Source: Salirhabdus salicampi
Lineage (GTDB): Bacteria > Bacillota > Bacilli > Bacillales > Alkalibacillaceae
Length of the DNA stretch: 64,000 nucleotides
Direction of reading: 5' to 3'
Assembly (NCBI RefSeq): GCF_024259515.1
Contig: NZ_JANBWE010000004.1
Coordinates: 67,594-131,593 of the forward strand
This document shows, one piece after another, positions 47,571 to 61,852 of the stretch (positions within the stretch are counted from its first letter, which is position 1; the number at the start of each line of letters is the position of its first letter). The position numbers were made by a program, and so were the translations under genes. The notes under the pieces are model-generated. The model was not told the DNA's origin and made no database searches. It worked only from the letters and a program-made list of their open reading frames with translations.

Positions 47571-48602
47571 ATGCAAGAGATTATTCGACTACAACAGAAA
47601 ATTGCTCCGGATGTTTTAACCGTATTGGAACGTCGTTACCAGTTGTTAAAGATTATAAGTTTATTACAACCAATCGGCCGTAGAAGTTTAGCTGAACAAA
47701 CCGATAACCCAGAGCGACTTATCCGTTCGGACGTCGAGTTCTTCCAGGAACAAGGATTTGTCGATGTGAATGCAAAGGGAATGACAATTACACCTGAAGG
47801 AACTCATCTAGTAGAACAATTGTCGTCGGTGATGAACCAACTATCGGGTTTAGATGATTTAGAGGAACAATTACGAAAGAAATTCAATTTACAACAAGTA
47901 ATTGTTGTTCCTGGTAATAGTGATGATGTTTCTCGGGTAAAACAAGAATTAGGGAAAGCTTGTGTAAAGTTTCTTCAACAAATTTTAGGAGAGCATATGA
48001 CGATTGCGGTCACCGGCGGATCTACAATGTCCGCTGTCGCAAAGTCGATGAAGCCTCTAAATTATGAAAATTGTTTATTTGTACCATCTCGGGGTGGACT
48101 AGGAGAGCAAGTGGAAAATCAAGCGAATACGATCTGTGTTGAAATGGCACAAAAAGCAAAAGGTACATACAGGCTCTTATATGTTCCAGACCCGATAAGT
48201 GAAGAGTCTTACCACACATTAATAGAGGAACCAGCAGTTAAAGAAATCTTAGAAACGATTCGTCAGGCAGATGTGGTCATTCATGGTATCGGTGACGCTA
48301 TGACTATGGCAGAGAGAAGAAAAACGCCTGCCCAACAACTGGAAAAGTTAAAAGATGCTCATGCTGTTGGTGAGGCATTTGGGTATTATTTTGACAAAAG
48401 TGGTGAAATTATTCATAAAGTGCGTACAGTTGGACTTCAAGTGGAGAATTTGGAAACAATTCCCCATGTGATTGCTGTAGCTGGTGGTGCTTCTAAAGCT
48501 GATGCTATCGCTTCTTATTTTAAATTAGCGCACTGTACAGTACTGATTACTGATGAAGCAGCAGCAACAATGCTTGTAAAGGGAAATTCCCTTTCTATAT
48601 AA
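47571..48602 (+). CDS. cggR: Central glycolytic genes regulator CggR
   Basis: A 343-residue SorC/DeoR-type repressor. N-terminal winged helix (about 15-85), then a sugar-isomerase-like effector domain (about 90-340, with VTGGSTMSAVAKSM and VIAVAGGASKADAI). It represses its own operon and is released by fructose-1,6-bisphosphate. The ATG at 47571 is 7 bases behind AAAGGAG. gapA follows after 40 bases with no terminator. Confidence 0.95.
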   Translation: MQEIIRLQQKIAPDVLTVLERRYQLLKIISLLQPIGRRSLAEQTDNPERLIRSDVEFFQEQGFVDVNAKGMTITPEGTHLVEQLSSVMNQLSGLDDLEEQLRKKFNLQQVIVVPGNSDDVSRVKQELGKACVKFLQQILGEHMTIAVTGGSTMSAVAKSMKPLNYENCLFVPSRGGLGEQVENQANTICVEMAQKAKGTYRLLYVPDPISEESYHTLIEEPAVKEILETIRQADVVIHGIGDAMTMAERRKTPAQQLEKLKDAHAVGEAFGYYFDKSGEIIHKVRTVGLQVENLETIPHVIAVAGGASKADAIASYFKLAHCTVLITDEAAATMLVKGNSLSI

Positions 48603-48612
48603 ATAAAAATGA

Positions 48613-49650
<1,038 letters not shown>

Positions 49651-49697
49651 TAAAGACGAAATAACTCATGAAACGATTGTTTACATGGGAAAGATGA

Positions 49698-49729
49698 TTA
49701 AGGAGGAAGGGAAAAACCCTCCTCCTTAA
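49698..49729 (+). terminator. Hairpin between gapA and pgk
   Basis: TTAAGGAGGAAGGG pairs with CCCTCCTCCTTAA (one bulged A) around AAAAA. Only GGTCTTTTATGG follows, so it is probably a partial terminator or an mRNA-end stabiliser. Its 5' arm contains AAGGAGG, a hidden Shine-Dalgarno-like sequence with no start codon at the right distance. Confidence 0.6.
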
Positions 49730-49799
49730 GGTCTTTTATGGTTAATTCCCAAAAGGGAATACATATAAGAGGTAACAAGGAACAAAAGGAGGACTATCG

Positions 49800-50984
49800 T
49801 TGAAGAAGAAGACAATCCGAGACGTTGAGCTCAAAGGAAAAAAGGTGTTTTGTCGAGTAGATTTTAACGTCCCAATGAGTGACGGAAAAATCACTGATGA
49901 TACTAGAATTCGCGCAGCATTACCAACGATTCAACATTTAGTGAATGAAGGTGCAAAAGTTATTTTAGCCAGTCACTTAGGTCGCCCGAAGGGAACAGTT
50001 GTTGATGAGCTGCGCCTTGACCCTGTTGCCAAACAGCTGAGTGAATTACTTGACCAAACAGTTACAAAAACGGACGAAGTTGTTGGTAGTGAAGTAAACG
50101 AAGCCGTTTCACAATTAAATGATGGGGACGTCTTACTAATCGAAAACGTTCGTTTCCATCCAGGTGAAAAGGAAAACAGTCCTGAACTAGCACAGCAATT
50201 TGCAGAACTTGCAGATCTTTATGTAAATGATGCTTTTGGTGCAGCACACCGTGCTCATGCATCCACAGCGGGAGTTGCAAGTTATCTTCCAGCAGTAGCA
50301 GGACTTCTACTTGAGAAGGAATTGAATGTTCTAGGAAAAGCTCTCGAAGACCCTGATCGTCCATTTACGGCGATTATTGGTGGGGCGAAAGTTAAAGATA
50401 AAATAGGTGTGATTGATCATTTATTAGATAAAGTAGATAACTTAATTATTGGCGGTGGATTAGCTTATACATTTGTAAAGGCTAGAGGCTTAGAAATTGG
50501 TAAATCACTTTTAGAAGAAGATAAAATTGATTTAGCAAAAGAATTTATGCATAAAGCAAAAGAGAAGAACGTGAACTTCTATATGCCTGTTGATGTTGTC
50601 GTTGCAGATGATTTCTCTAATGATGCGAATAATAAAGTTGTTCCGATTGAAGAAATTCCTTCCGACTGGGAAGCGTTAGATATTGGTCCAGAAACGAGAA
50701 AACGTTACGATGAAGTCATTCAAAGTTCTAAACTGATCATTTGGAATGGGCCTATGGGTGTATTCGAGATTGATTTATTCTCAAACGGAACGAAATCCGT
50801 TGCAGCATCACTTGCAAAAACGTCTGGCTATAGTGTAATTGGTGGTGGAGACTCTGCCGCAGCAGTAGATAAATTCGGTTATGCTGATCAAATGAGTCAC
50901 GTTTCAACGGGTGGCGGTGCTTCCCTTGAATTTATGGAAGGTAAAGTACTACCAGGTGTAGCAGCTCTGAATGATAAAGAATAA
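49800..50984 (+). CDS. pgk: Phosphoglycerate kinase
   Basis: A 394-residue two-domain kinase giving ATP and 3-phosphoglycerate. N-terminal [13 protein letters not shown] and SHLGRPKG substrate motifs; C-terminal nucleotide motif GGGDSAAAV. Normal length. The TTG start at 49800 follows a strong AAAGGAGG. Fifteen bases before tpiA. Confidence 0.97.
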   Translation: MKKKTIRDVELKGKKVFCRVDFNVPMSDGKITDDTRIRAALPTIQHLVNEGAKVILASHLGRPKGTVVDELRLDPVAKQLSELLDQTVTKTDEVVGSEVNEAVSQLNDGDVLLIENVRFHPGEKENSPELAQQFAELADLYVNDAFGAAHRAHASTAGVASYLPAVAGLLLEKELNVLGKALEDPDRPFTAIIGGAKVKDKIGVIDHLLDKVDNLIIGGGLAYTFVKARGLEIGKSLLEEDKIDLAKEFMHKAKEKNVNFYMPVDVVVADDFSNDANNKVVPIEEIPSDWEALDIGPETRKRYDEVIQSSKLIIWNGPMGVFEIDLFSNGTKSVAASLAKTSGYSVIGGGDSAAAVDKFGYADQMSHVSTGGGASLEFMEGKVLPGVAALNDKE

Positions 50985-50995
50985 AGGAGAGGTGA

Positions 50996-54588
<3,593 letters not shown>

Positions 54589-54595
54589 TGAAAGA

Positions 54596-54624
54596 AAAAG
54601 AGGTGCACCTGCACCTCTTTTTTT
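54596..54624. terminator. Bidirectional terminator between eno and the small minus-strand gene
   Basis: AAAGAGGTGCA, loop CC, TGCACCTCTTT with a T-run on the plus side and an A-rich stretch on the other side (TTCTTTC on the minus strand). Confidence 0.9.
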
Positions 54625-54787
54625 ATACATCTTCTTCATGTACCCAACTTGTTTCCTCTTTACTTACCGGGCAATAAGGGAAGGTTTCGTTTTCTCGTAA
54701 TTCCACTCTTCTACCTGATTGGCAAATATATTTTCCTTTTTTCGGCACACCTTGACCAGTACGGTATTGCCTCATCTGTTCAGGCAT
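54623..54787 (-). CDS. Small 54-residue protein (YjzC-like pattern)
   Basis: A short gene with an excellent AGGAGGTG eight bases before the ATG (54787-54785) and a stop (54625-54623) overlapping the shared terminator. The product reads MPEQMRQYRTGQGVPKKGKY, then a Cys, a Gly-Arg-Arg, and a terminal YCPVSKEETSW segment. The GQxxPxxGxY start and FPxCP end resemble small proteins of the YjzC type; two Cys might bind metal, but only two are present. Function unknown. Confidence 0.72.
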   Translation of the reverse strand: MPEQMRQYRTGQGVPKKGKYICQSGRRVELRENETFPYCPVSKEETSWVHEEDV

Positions 54788-54852
54788 ACGTATACACCTC
54801 CTGTATATGTGGGTACAGAATTAGTTTTCGCCACATGCAACAAAGTTATCAA

Positions 54853-54889
54853 CAAAAAAGGAACTTAGCTTTATGTGCTAAGTTCCTTT
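54853..54889 (-). terminator. Terminator of the fru-pts operon (minus strand)
   Basis: Minus strand: GGAACTTAGC, loop ACATAAA, GCTAAGTTCC, then TTTTTT; just after the ptsI stop. Confidence 0.9.
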
Positions 54890-54900
54890 ACATCTTTTAG

Positions 54901-56616
54901 TTAACCGTTTGTTACTTCCTTAACAATTTCAACGACTTCTTCAGCAGTTGAAGCAGCTAAGAATTTATCCTTTAGGTTCGCCAAATCTTCTTTAGAAAGT
55001 TGTGCAATTTGTGATCTTGCCGGCAAAATTGATGTTGCACTCATACTAAATTCATCTAGCCCAAGGCCAAGTAGTAATGGTATTGCAATTGGATCGCCGG
55101 CCATTTCACCACACATGCCTGTCCATTTACCTTCGCTATGAGCAGCTTCTATAACGTTATGAACTAAGTTTAAGATTGCAGGGTGGTATGGTTGATATAA
55201 GTATGATACCTTCTCATTCATACGGTCTGCCGCCATTGTATATTGAATTAAGTCGTTTGTTCCGATGCTAAAGAAATCAACTTCTTTAGCGAACTGTTTA
55301 GCGATAACTGCAGTTGACGGAATTTCAACCATAATACCAATTTCAATGTCATCTTTTACGTTAACACCTTGCTCAACGAGTTGTTCTTTTTCTTCAAGCA
55401 ACAGCTTTTTCGCTTCACGGAACTCTTCTAATGTTGAGACCATAGGGAACATAATTTTTAAATTTCCATACTCACTTGCACGTAAAAGTGCGCGCAATTG
55501 AGTGCGGAAAATATCATCTCTCTCAAGACAGAAGCGAATTGCCCGGAATCCTAAGAACGGATTTAGTTCTTTCGGTAGTTCCAGGTAATCAAGCTCTTTG
55601 TCACCGCCGATATCTAATGTACGAACGACAACTGGCTTGTTTTCCATCTTTTCAAGAACGGTTTTATAAGCATCAAACTGTTCATCTTCAGTTGGAAGAC
55701 TATTTTTACCCATGTATAAGAATTCGGTTCTATATAATCCTACGCCTTCGCCACCATTACGTAATACACCGTCTACATCTTCAGGTGTACCAATGTTTGC
55801 AGCTAGCTCAACTTGAACGTTATCGGCAGAAATCGTTGGTTGATCCTTTAATTTCGCCCATTCTTCCTTCTTCGCTGCGAATTCTTCTTGTTTTTGACGA
55901 TAGGATGCAATTTGATTATCGGTCGGATTGATGAGAACATCACCATCTAATCCATCGACGATAATAATATCCCCAGCTTGTACATCTTTCGTCACCGTTT
56001 TCGTACCTACTACAGCTGGAATCTCTAAAGATCTTGCCATAATAGCAGAATGGGAAGTTCTTCCGCCAATATTCGTCGTGAACCCTTTTACATACTGTTT
56101 ATTTAACTGTGCTGTATCAGACGGAGTTAAGTCGTCTGCAATGACAATTACCTCTTCATTAATTAAGGCAGGGTCCGGGAAAGTTACTTGTAGTAAGTGA
56201 GCCATAACCCGTTTTGTAACGTCCTGAATATCTGCAGCACGCTCCCGCATATATTCATTGTCCATGCTCTTAAACATGTCAATAAACATATTGGCTACCT
56301 CATCTAAAGCTGATTCAGCGTTTACATTTTCGTTTTGAATTTTATCTTTAATTGGTTGTATTAACTCAGGGTCATTCAAGACAAGAAGATGAGCAGAGAA
56401 AATCTCTGCATGCTCATCTCCTATAGCTTGCTTTGTATGTTCACGAATTTTTTCTAATTCAGACTTCGAAACGTTTAGAGCTTCCTCTAGTCGTTTTACT
56501 TCAGCTTCAACTTCTACAACCGCTTTCTTTTCGTACGAAAGATCAGGGGACTCTAGAACGTATGCTTTCGCAATGGCTATTCCATCGGAAGCACCAATCC
56601 CTTTTAACTGACTCAT
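54901..56616 (-). CDS. ptsI: PTS enzyme I (phosphoenolpyruvate-protein phosphotransferase)
   Basis: A 571-residue general PTS enzyme taking phosphate from PEP and passing it to HPr His15. Phospho-His in [13 protein letters not shown] (about 190), C-terminal PEP-binding barrel with [10 protein letters not shown]-like and GTNDLIQYT motifs and the Cys in GMCGEMAGD. The ATG at 56616 starts with the usual [15 protein letters not shown]; an earlier in-frame ATG at 56640 falls inside ptsH. Gap to ptsH is 4 bases. Last gene of the fru operon here. Confidence 0.97.
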   Translation of the reverse strand: MSQLKGIGASDGIAIAKAYVLESPDLSYEKKAVVEVEAEVKRLEEALNVSKSELEKIREHTKQAIGDEHAEIFSAHLLVLNDPELIQPIKDKIQNENVNAESALDEVANMFIDMFKSMDNEYMRERAADIQDVTKRVMAHLLQVTFPDPALINEEVIVIADDLTPSDTAQLNKQYVKGFTTNIGGRTSHSAIMARSLEIPAVVGTKTVTKDVQAGDIIIVDGLDGDVLINPTDNQIASYRQKQEEFAAKKEEWAKLKDQPTISADNVQVELAANIGTPEDVDGVLRNGGEGVGLYRTEFLYMGKNSLPTEDEQFDAYKTVLEKMENKPVVVRTLDIGGDKELDYLELPKELNPFLGFRAIRFCLERDDIFRTQLRALLRASEYGNLKIMFPMVSTLEEFREAKKLLLEEKEQLVEQGVNVKDDIEIGIMVEIPSTAVIAKQFAKEVDFFSIGTNDLIQYTMAADRMNEKVSYLYQPYHPAILNLVHNVIEAAHSEGKWTGMCGEMAGDPIAIPLLLGLGLDEFSMSATSILPARSQIAQLSKEDLANLKDKFLAASTAEEVVEIVKEVTNG

Positions 56617-56620
56617 ACCG

Positions 56621-56887
56621 TTATTCCCCCAGACCTTCATTCTTCAATAAATCTGCTAATGCTTGTAATGCCTCTTCTTCATCTGAACCTTCAGCAGTGA
56701 TTTTAATTTCGGCCCCTGAAGGGATTCCTAATGACATAACGCCCATAATAGACTTTAAGTTAACGGATTTTTCCTTATACTCTAAGTTTATATCTGATTG
56801 AAAAGCGCTTGCTTTTTGTACAAGTACTGTTGCTGGACGAGCATGAACGCCCTCTGATGCTGTGATTGTGAATGTTTTTTCTACCAT
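56621..56887 (-). CDS. ptsH: Phosphocarrier protein HPr
   Basis: An 88-residue general PTS carrier. His15 (VHARPA) accepts phosphate from enzyme I; Ser46 (NLKSIMGVM) is the HprK site. Length and C-terminal NEGLGE equal those of B. subtilis HPr. The ATG at 56887 is behind CAGGAGG; the earlier in-frame start at 56908 is too far away. Located between fruA and ptsI, unlike B. subtilis, where ptsHI follows ptsG. Confidence 0.98.
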   Translation of the reverse strand: MVEKTFTITASEGVHARPATVLVQKASAFQSDINLEYKEKSVNLKSIMGVMSLGIPSGAEIKITAEGSDEEEALQALADLLKNEGLGE

Positions 56888-56956
56888 GTTGTTCCTCCTG
56901 TGATTCAAAAATTAGATTATAGTCCTATTATGCCATATTTTTTATGAAACATAAAC

Positions 56957-58828
56957 CTAGGAGTTTTGAATTGGTTTTTTGAATGTTCCAAGTAGGAATG
57001 CCGTCACAACAGTTCCCACTATTATAGCTAAACCGTATAGAAGTACGTTAGAAATAGCGTTTGGTATAAATAAGACGAAAAATCCTCCGTGTGGTGCTTG
57101 TAATGTTGTATTAAAAGCCATTGACAGAGCACCTGTTACCGCTGAACCTACCATGATTGAAGGGATGACACGTAACGGATCGGCCGCTGCAAATGGAATC
57201 GCACCTTCGGTAATAAAGGAAATCCCCATTGCTGCTGTAGATGGCGCTGCCTTTCTTTCTTCACTCGTAAATTTCTTTTTATAAAGAACGACAGCTAATG
57301 CAATACCTAATGGAGGTGTCATACCAGCGGCCATTACAGCCGCCATCGGTGCAGTGACTCCGCTGGCCAATAACCCGGTACCAAATACATAGGCCGCTTT
57401 GTTCACGGGTCCCCCCATATCAAAGGCCATCATTGCTCCTAAAAGTAAACCTAGAATGACAGCATTTGCGTCATTTAAACTTGATAACCAATGGGACAGT
57501 CCAGTATTAATAGCGCTCACCGGTTCATTAATTACATATAACATAATAAGACCAGATAGTCCTACTCCAAGAACAGGAATAAATAAAATGGCTTTAATTC
57601 CTTCTAACCACTTTGGTAATCCTTTTAACAAGTAATGAAGTCCTACAACTATATAACCGCCTAGAAAACCTGCAATAATTCCGCCTAAAAAGCCTGCATC
57701 AGAACTATTTGCCAACATACCTGCAACCATTCCAGCAGTAAAACCAGGTTTATCGGCTATGCTCATTGCGATAAAACCAGCAAGGATTGGGACCATTAAC
57801 CCGAATGCATTGCCGCCACCTATAGTCATTAGAGCTTCAGCAAATGGGTGATAAGATGGGTGTTCAGGGTCAAACGCATTAATGCCAAAAATGAAAGAGA
57901 TTGCAATTAAAATTCCTCCTGCTACAACAAATGGTAGCATATGAGAAACCCCGTTCATTAAGTGCTTATAGAATCCTCGTCTTTCTGTTCTCTCATTGGA
58001 TCCATTTCCTGATCCATCCCCTTTATAAATGGGAGCATCTTTTTTCATCGCTCTCTCAATTAAATGGTCAGTCTTATGAATAGCATTTCCTACACTTGTT
58101 TCAATAACTCGTTTTCCTTTAAATCGGTTCGTTTCCACTTTCGTATCGGCTGCAACTATAATGACATCAGCGTTTTCAATCTCTTCGCTTGTTAGAACAT
58201 TCTTCGCTCCACCAGAACCTCTTGTTTCTACTTTCATATTAACACCGAGTTTCTTTGCAGTATCCTTTAATTTATCCGCTGCCATATACGTATGGGCAAT
58301 ACCTGTTGGGCAAGCGGTAACGGCTAACAGGTGAATATCTGATGACTGTTCAACGGGTTCTTCATTTCCTTGATCAGCTTCTTTTTCGTTTACAGCTTTT
58401 ATTACGTCCTCTACCGTTGTAGCGCTTTCAAGTTTAGCCCGAAATGATTCATCCATTAAATAGGATGATAATTTGGATAATGCTTCTAAGTGCTCATTGG
58501 AAGCACCTTCAGTAGCAGCAATCATAAAAAATAGGTGTGCTGGTTGCCCGTCTAGTGAGTCATAATCAACCCCATCAGTGGAGCGTCCGAAGACAATGGC
58601 AGGGTTACGGACGGCATCTGTTTTTGCATGGGGAATCGCAATCCCTTCACCAACACCAGTTGTGCTTTGACTTTCTCTGGCGAGTATAGCCTCTTTGAAA
58701 CGGGATTTATCTGAAAGATATTTTCCTGCATCTAATGTTTCTATTAACTCATCAATCACGTCTTCCTTTGAAGTAGCTGATAAGTTCAGGACAACTGTAT
58801 CTTCTGTTAATAGCTCAGTTATTTTCAA
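56957..58828 (-). CDS. fruA: PTS fructose transporter, fused IIABC
   Basis: A 623-residue permease that imports fructose as fructose-1-phosphate. Order: IIA (about 1-150, phospho-His in GIAIPHAKTD near 63), IIB (about 165-265, phospho-Cys in TACPTGIAHT near 173), IIC (about 290-620, eight or more membrane segments). The TTG start at 58828 lies 9 bases behind AGGGGG. Fed by HPr from the next gene; the product goes to FruK, five bases upstream. Confidence 0.95.
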   Translation of the reverse strand: MKITELLTEDTVVLNLSATSKEDVIDELIETLDAGKYLSDKSRFKEAILARESQSTTGVGEGIAIPHAKTDAVRNPAIVFGRSTDGVDYDSLDGQPAHLFFMIAATEGASNEHLEALSKLSSYLMDESFRAKLESATTVEDVIKAVNEKEADQGNEEPVEQSSDIHLLAVTACPTGIAHTYMAADKLKDTAKKLGVNMKVETRGSGGAKNVLTSEEIENADVIIVAADTKVETNRFKGKRVIETSVGNAIHKTDHLIERAMKKDAPIYKGDGSGNGSNERTERRGFYKHLMNGVSHMLPFVVAGGILIAISFIFGINAFDPEHPSYHPFAEALMTIGGGNAFGLMVPILAGFIAMSIADKPGFTAGMVAGMLANSSDAGFLGGIIAGFLGGYIVVGLHYLLKGLPKWLEGIKAILFIPVLGVGLSGLIMLYVINEPVSAINTGLSHWLSSLNDANAVILGLLLGAMMAFDMGGPVNKAAYVFGTGLLASGVTAPMAAVMAAGMTPPLGIALAVVLYKKKFTSEERKAAPSTAAMGISFITEGAIPFAAADPLRVIPSIMVGSAVTGALSMAFNTTLQAPHGGFFVLFIPNAISNVLLYGLAIIVGTVVTAFLLGTFKKPIQNS

Positions 58829-58833
58829 TTTAT

Positions 58834-59751
58834 TTACCCCCTAATAGTTGTAATATTTATGTGATTGAGTAAATTTTCCACATCTTCTTTTGTACATAAA
58901 TCAAGATTAAAAGCAGTTGCTGATCCAGTTGCTACTCCATATTGAAAGGCTTCTTTTTCGTTTTTATTTGTAATATAAGAAGAGATAAATCCCGACAACA
59001 ATGAATCACCTGCTCCGACAGTATTTTTGACCTCACCTTGTGGCACATCAGCCTTGTACTGTACAAAGTTGTTAACAAATATTGCTCCTTTTTCTCCTAG
59101 TGATACGATGACATTTTCAACCCCATCTTCGACGAGCTGTTCAGCATACTTCACTGCATCTTGAACAGTTTGAATACTTGTATTAAATAACTCTCCAAGT
59201 TCATGGTGATTTGGTTTGATTAAAAAGGGTTTCTTCTTAACTAATTGTTCAAGAGACTTGCCGGAAGTATCAACAACAAAAGGGACGTTGCGATTTTGAC
59301 ATATATTCGTAATTTGTTCATAAAAATTGTCGGGTAACGAATTGGGTAAACTGCCAGCTAATATGAGTAAATCATCTTCGTTCAGTTGTTGAATATTGGT
59401 TAACAGTTCATGCTGCTTTTTTGACGAAATGGTAGGACCAGATCCATTTAATTCCGTTTCTATTTGTGATTTGATTTTCACGTTAATCCTTGTGACATCA
59501 TCGATCTCGGTAAAGTTATGCTTTACATTCTCACGTCCCAGAAATTCGGTAATAAATTGCCCTGTAAATCCACCGACAAAGCCGAGCGCTATATTCTCAA
59601 CGTGTAAGCGGGACAAGATCCTTGAAACATTAATGCCTTTTCCACCAGGATAATATTGGCTTTTTGTTGCCCGATTTAATTGCCCTTCATGAAAGTTTTC
59701 TGCCATAACAAAGTAATCAACAGAAGGGTTTAAAGTACAGGTGTATATCAT
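58834..59751 (-). CDS. fruK: 1-phosphofructokinase FruK
   Basis: A 305-residue PfkB-family kinase turning fructose-1-phosphate into fructose-1,6-bisphosphate, the CggR inducer and HprK activator. N-terminal TLNPSVDYFV and GGKGINVSR, C-terminal GAGDSLLSGF with the catalytic Asp. The ATG overlaps the fruR stop (ATGA), so the two are coupled. Confidence 0.95.
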   Translation of the reverse strand: MIYTCTLNPSVDYFVMAENFHEGQLNRATKSQYYPGGKGINVSRILSRLHVENIALGFVGGFTGQFITEFLGRENVKHNFTEIDDVTRINVKIKSQIETELNGSGPTISSKKQHELLTNIQQLNEDDLLILAGSLPNSLPDNFYEQITNICQNRNVPFVVDTSGKSLEQLVKKKPFLIKPNHHELGELFNTSIQTVQDAVKYAEQLVEDGVENVIVSLGEKGAIFVNNFVQYKADVPQGEVKNTVGAGDSLLSGFISSYITNKNEKEAFQYGVATGSATAFNLDLCTKEDVENLLNHINITTIRG

Positions 59752-60500
59752 GATGACACAACCTTTACGTTAGTTTTTTCTTTGAGTATTTCTTCATATT
59801 TTTGCGGTATTGTGTTTGTCACTAAAGTTGCCTTGTCTAATGATGAAATTCGAGCAAAGGTAACTTCATGTAACTTTGAGTTATCCGCGAGCATAAACTG
59901 CTCTTGACTTAAGGAAAGTGCTAGTTTTTTTATCTCGGCTTCTTCTGGATCGGGGGTCGTATATCCATGCTCTGGATGAAAACCGTTTGCGCCTAAAAAA
60001 CATTTATCAAAGCGATAAGAACCGATGCTTTCCATTGTTTTTTGTCCAATTAGTGCTCTCGTTTTCCCTTTTATGAATCCGCCAGTTAAATACGTCTTTA
60101 TGTTGTAATCAGAGAGCCACTCCACATGGCTCAAGCCGTTTGTAACGACTACGATGTCTTTCTCTCTTAAAAATGGAATCATTTGCATTGTTGTTGTGCC
60201 CGCATCGAGGAAAATGCAATCTCCATCCTCAACCAACTGAGCAGCATACCTGCCAATCGCCTGTTTTTCAGTTGAGTACTTTGTTGATTTTTCGGAAATG
60301 CTTAATTCTTCACCCTTTTGCTTCATATATACGGCGCCACCATGAACACGTTTTAAATAATTTTCGTTCTCTAACTGGCTTAAATCCCTGCGAATAGTAG
60401 AGTCTGAGGACGAAGTCACTTCAACTAATTCATGGATGGTTACGTTCTGTTTCTCTTTTAATAGATTTAAAATAATTTGATGACGTTCAGGAGTAAGCAA
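59748..60500 (-). CDS. fruR: Fructose operon repressor FruR (DeoR family)
   Basis: A 250-residue DeoR-type regulator: N-terminal helix-turn-helix (about 1-55, TIHELVEVTSSSDSTIRRDLSQLE) and a C-terminal sugar-phosphate-sensing domain (about 70-230, ESIGSYRFDKCFLGANG). Likely released by fructose-1-phosphate. The TTG at 60500 is 7 bases behind AAAGGAGG. First gene of the fruR-fruK-fruA-ptsH-ptsI operon; two 20-bp direct repeats abut its promoter. Confidence 0.93.
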   Translation of the reverse strand: MLTPERHQIILNLLKEKQNVTIHELVEVTSSSDSTIRRDLSQLENENYLKRVHGGAVYMKQKGEELSISEKSTKYSTEKQAIGRYAAQLVEDGDCIFLDAGTTTMQMIPFLREKDIVVVTNGLSHVEWLSDYNIKTYLTGGFIKGKTRALIGQKTMESIGSYRFDKCFLGANGFHPEHGYTTPDPEEAEIKKLALSLSQEQFMLADNSKLHEVTFARISSLDKATLVTNTIPQKYEEILKEKTNVKVVSS

Positions 60501-60523
60501 TTGACAACCTCCTTTCAAAAACT

Positions 60524-60590
60524 ATCATAACGTAAGCCCTTTCATAAATCAATCAAAATCTTTCATTAATAATCAAAAATCGTCATTTTC
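60524..60590 (-). promoter_or_regulatory. fruR promoter, cre-like site and FruR-type direct repeats
   Basis: Minus strand: -35 TTGATT (60552-60547), 17 bases, -10 TATGAT (60529-60524). Upstream, AATCAAAATCTTTCATTAAT (60551-60570) and AATCAAAAATCGTCATTTTC (60571-60590) are tandem 20-bp repeats, a spacing of two helical turns, and suit a DeoR-family operator. TGAAAGGGCTTACG (60544-60531) in the spacer resembles cre with two mismatches. Confidence 0.6.
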
Positions 60591-60640
60591 TTTCAAGGAA
60601 ATATTTATATTATTGATGAAATCCATTAACATGATTAGTC

Positions 60641-60669
60641 TTGCCCGTAGGCTTGTTTTATGCTACATT
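60641..60669 (+). promoter_or_regulatory. Promoter of secG
   Basis: TTGCCC (60641-60646), 17 bases, TACATT (60664-60669), 43 bases before secG. Confidence 0.5.
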
Positions 60670-60711
60670 TGTTTTATGGATTTGTGCGCTAGATAATGGA
60701 GGTGTAACAAC

Positions 60712-60942
60712 ATGTATGGCTTGTTAGTAACGTTGTTAATCATTGATGTAATACTATTGATAGTACTTGTCCTTTTACAAACTGGGAAAAGTGCCGGACT
60801 GTCGGGAGCAATTTCCGGAGGTGCTGAACAATTATTCGGTAAGCAAAAAGCACGGGGATTAGATGCCGTTTTACACAAAGCGACGATTGTAACGGGTGTA
60901 CTGTTTTTTGTACTCACGTTCTTGCTTGGATATATCGTATAG
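60712..60942 (+). CDS. secG: Preprotein translocase subunit SecG
   Basis: A 76-residue protein with two membrane segments (about 4-24 and 52-74) joined by the conserved [20 protein letters not shown] region (20 residues, about 20-40). It stabilises SecYE and eases SecA cycling. TGGAGGTG precedes the ATG. Followed by its own terminator, then est and rnr as in B. subtilis. Confidence 0.95.
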   Translation: MYGLLVTLLIIDVILLIVLVLLQTGKSAGLSGAISGGAEQLFGKQKARGLDAVLHKATIVTGVLFFVLTFLLGYIV

Positions 60943-60949
60943 TAGGAGA

Positions 60950-60978
60950 ACAGCAAGTAAAAGGCTTGCTGTTTTTTT
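60950..60978 (+). terminator. Terminator of secG
   Basis: ACAGCAAG, loop TAAAAGG, CTTGCTGT, then TTTTTT. Confidence 0.88.
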
Positions 60979-61059
60979 GTGTATGTAAGTATTACCAATT
61001 ATTTCCGTTAATGATGTTACATAATCTTTTGGGAAAATATAATAAAGGAGATGAGCAAA

Positions 61060-61809
61060 ATGAAGATAAAGACACCTGAACCTTTTACATTTGAAGCAGG
61101 ACAAAGAGCTGTCCTATTATTACACGGATTCACCGGTCATTCCGCAGATGTTCGTATGTTAGGGCGCTATTTACAAAAAAAAGGATACACATCTCACGCA
61201 CCAATCTATAGAGGACACGGTGCTCCACCAGAAGAGCTCGTCAAATATACACCAGAAGATTGGTGGGAAGACGTACAACATGCTTTACATCATTTAAAAA
61301 TGAAGGGATATGATGAGATCGCTGTTGCAGGCTTATCATTAGGTGGAGTGCTCGGGTTAAAGTTAGCTTATTCAGAACCGATTACTGGCGTAATTCCAAT
61401 GTGTTCACCAATGTTTTTTGACAATGAAACGCAATTGAAGAGTGGATTTCAACAATTTGCAAAGGAATATAAGCAACTGGAACAAAAGCCGCATGAACAA
61501 ATTGAGGCTGAAATTAAAGAGTTAATGGACAACGCCATGAATACATTTGAGGCATTGGAGCAGTTCTTAAAAGAAGTACATGATCACATTGACGAAATTT
61601 ACACACCTACTTTTGTCATTCAAGCCCGTAAGGATGAAATGATTAATACAGAAAGTGCAAATTATATATATGACGAAGTAGAAACGGATGAAAAACAAAT
61701 TAAGTGGTATGAAGAGTCAGGACATGTTATTACCCTGGACAAAGAGAAGGATCAGTTACATGAAGATATCTTTCATTTTTTAGAAACACTTGATTGGTCT
61801 GACCGTTAA
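61060..61809 (+). CDS. est: Carboxylesterase Est (YvaK)
   Basis: A 249-residue alpha/beta hydrolase. Oxyanion segment [13 protein letters not shown], nucleophile Ser in GLSLGG (about 93), His in ESGHVITLD near the C-terminus. Related to Geobacillus Est30, acting on short-chain esters; natural substrate unknown. The ATG at 61060 is 9 bases behind AAAGGAG; the ATG at 61051 touches it. Between secG and rnr as in B. subtilis. Confidence 0.93.
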   Translation: MKIKTPEPFTFEAGQRAVLLLHGFTGHSADVRMLGRYLQKKGYTSHAPIYRGHGAPPEELVKYTPEDWWEDVQHALHHLKMKGYDEIAVAGLSLGGVLGLKLAYSEPITGVIPMCSPMFFDNETQLKSGFQQFAKEYKQLEQKPHEQIEAEIKELMDNAMNTFEALEQFLKEVHDHIDEIYTPTFVIQARKDEMINTESANYIYDEVETDEKQIKWYEESGHVITLDKEKDQLHEDIFHFLETLDWSDR

Positions 61810-61852
61810 TGTGGGATACTACTAATATGGAAAAGAACGGAAGGTGATGTTT

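Noticed and set aside
54649-54900. 83-codon plus-strand frame between eno and ptsI
   Set aside because: Antisense to the well-supported 54-residue gene, without a ribosome site.
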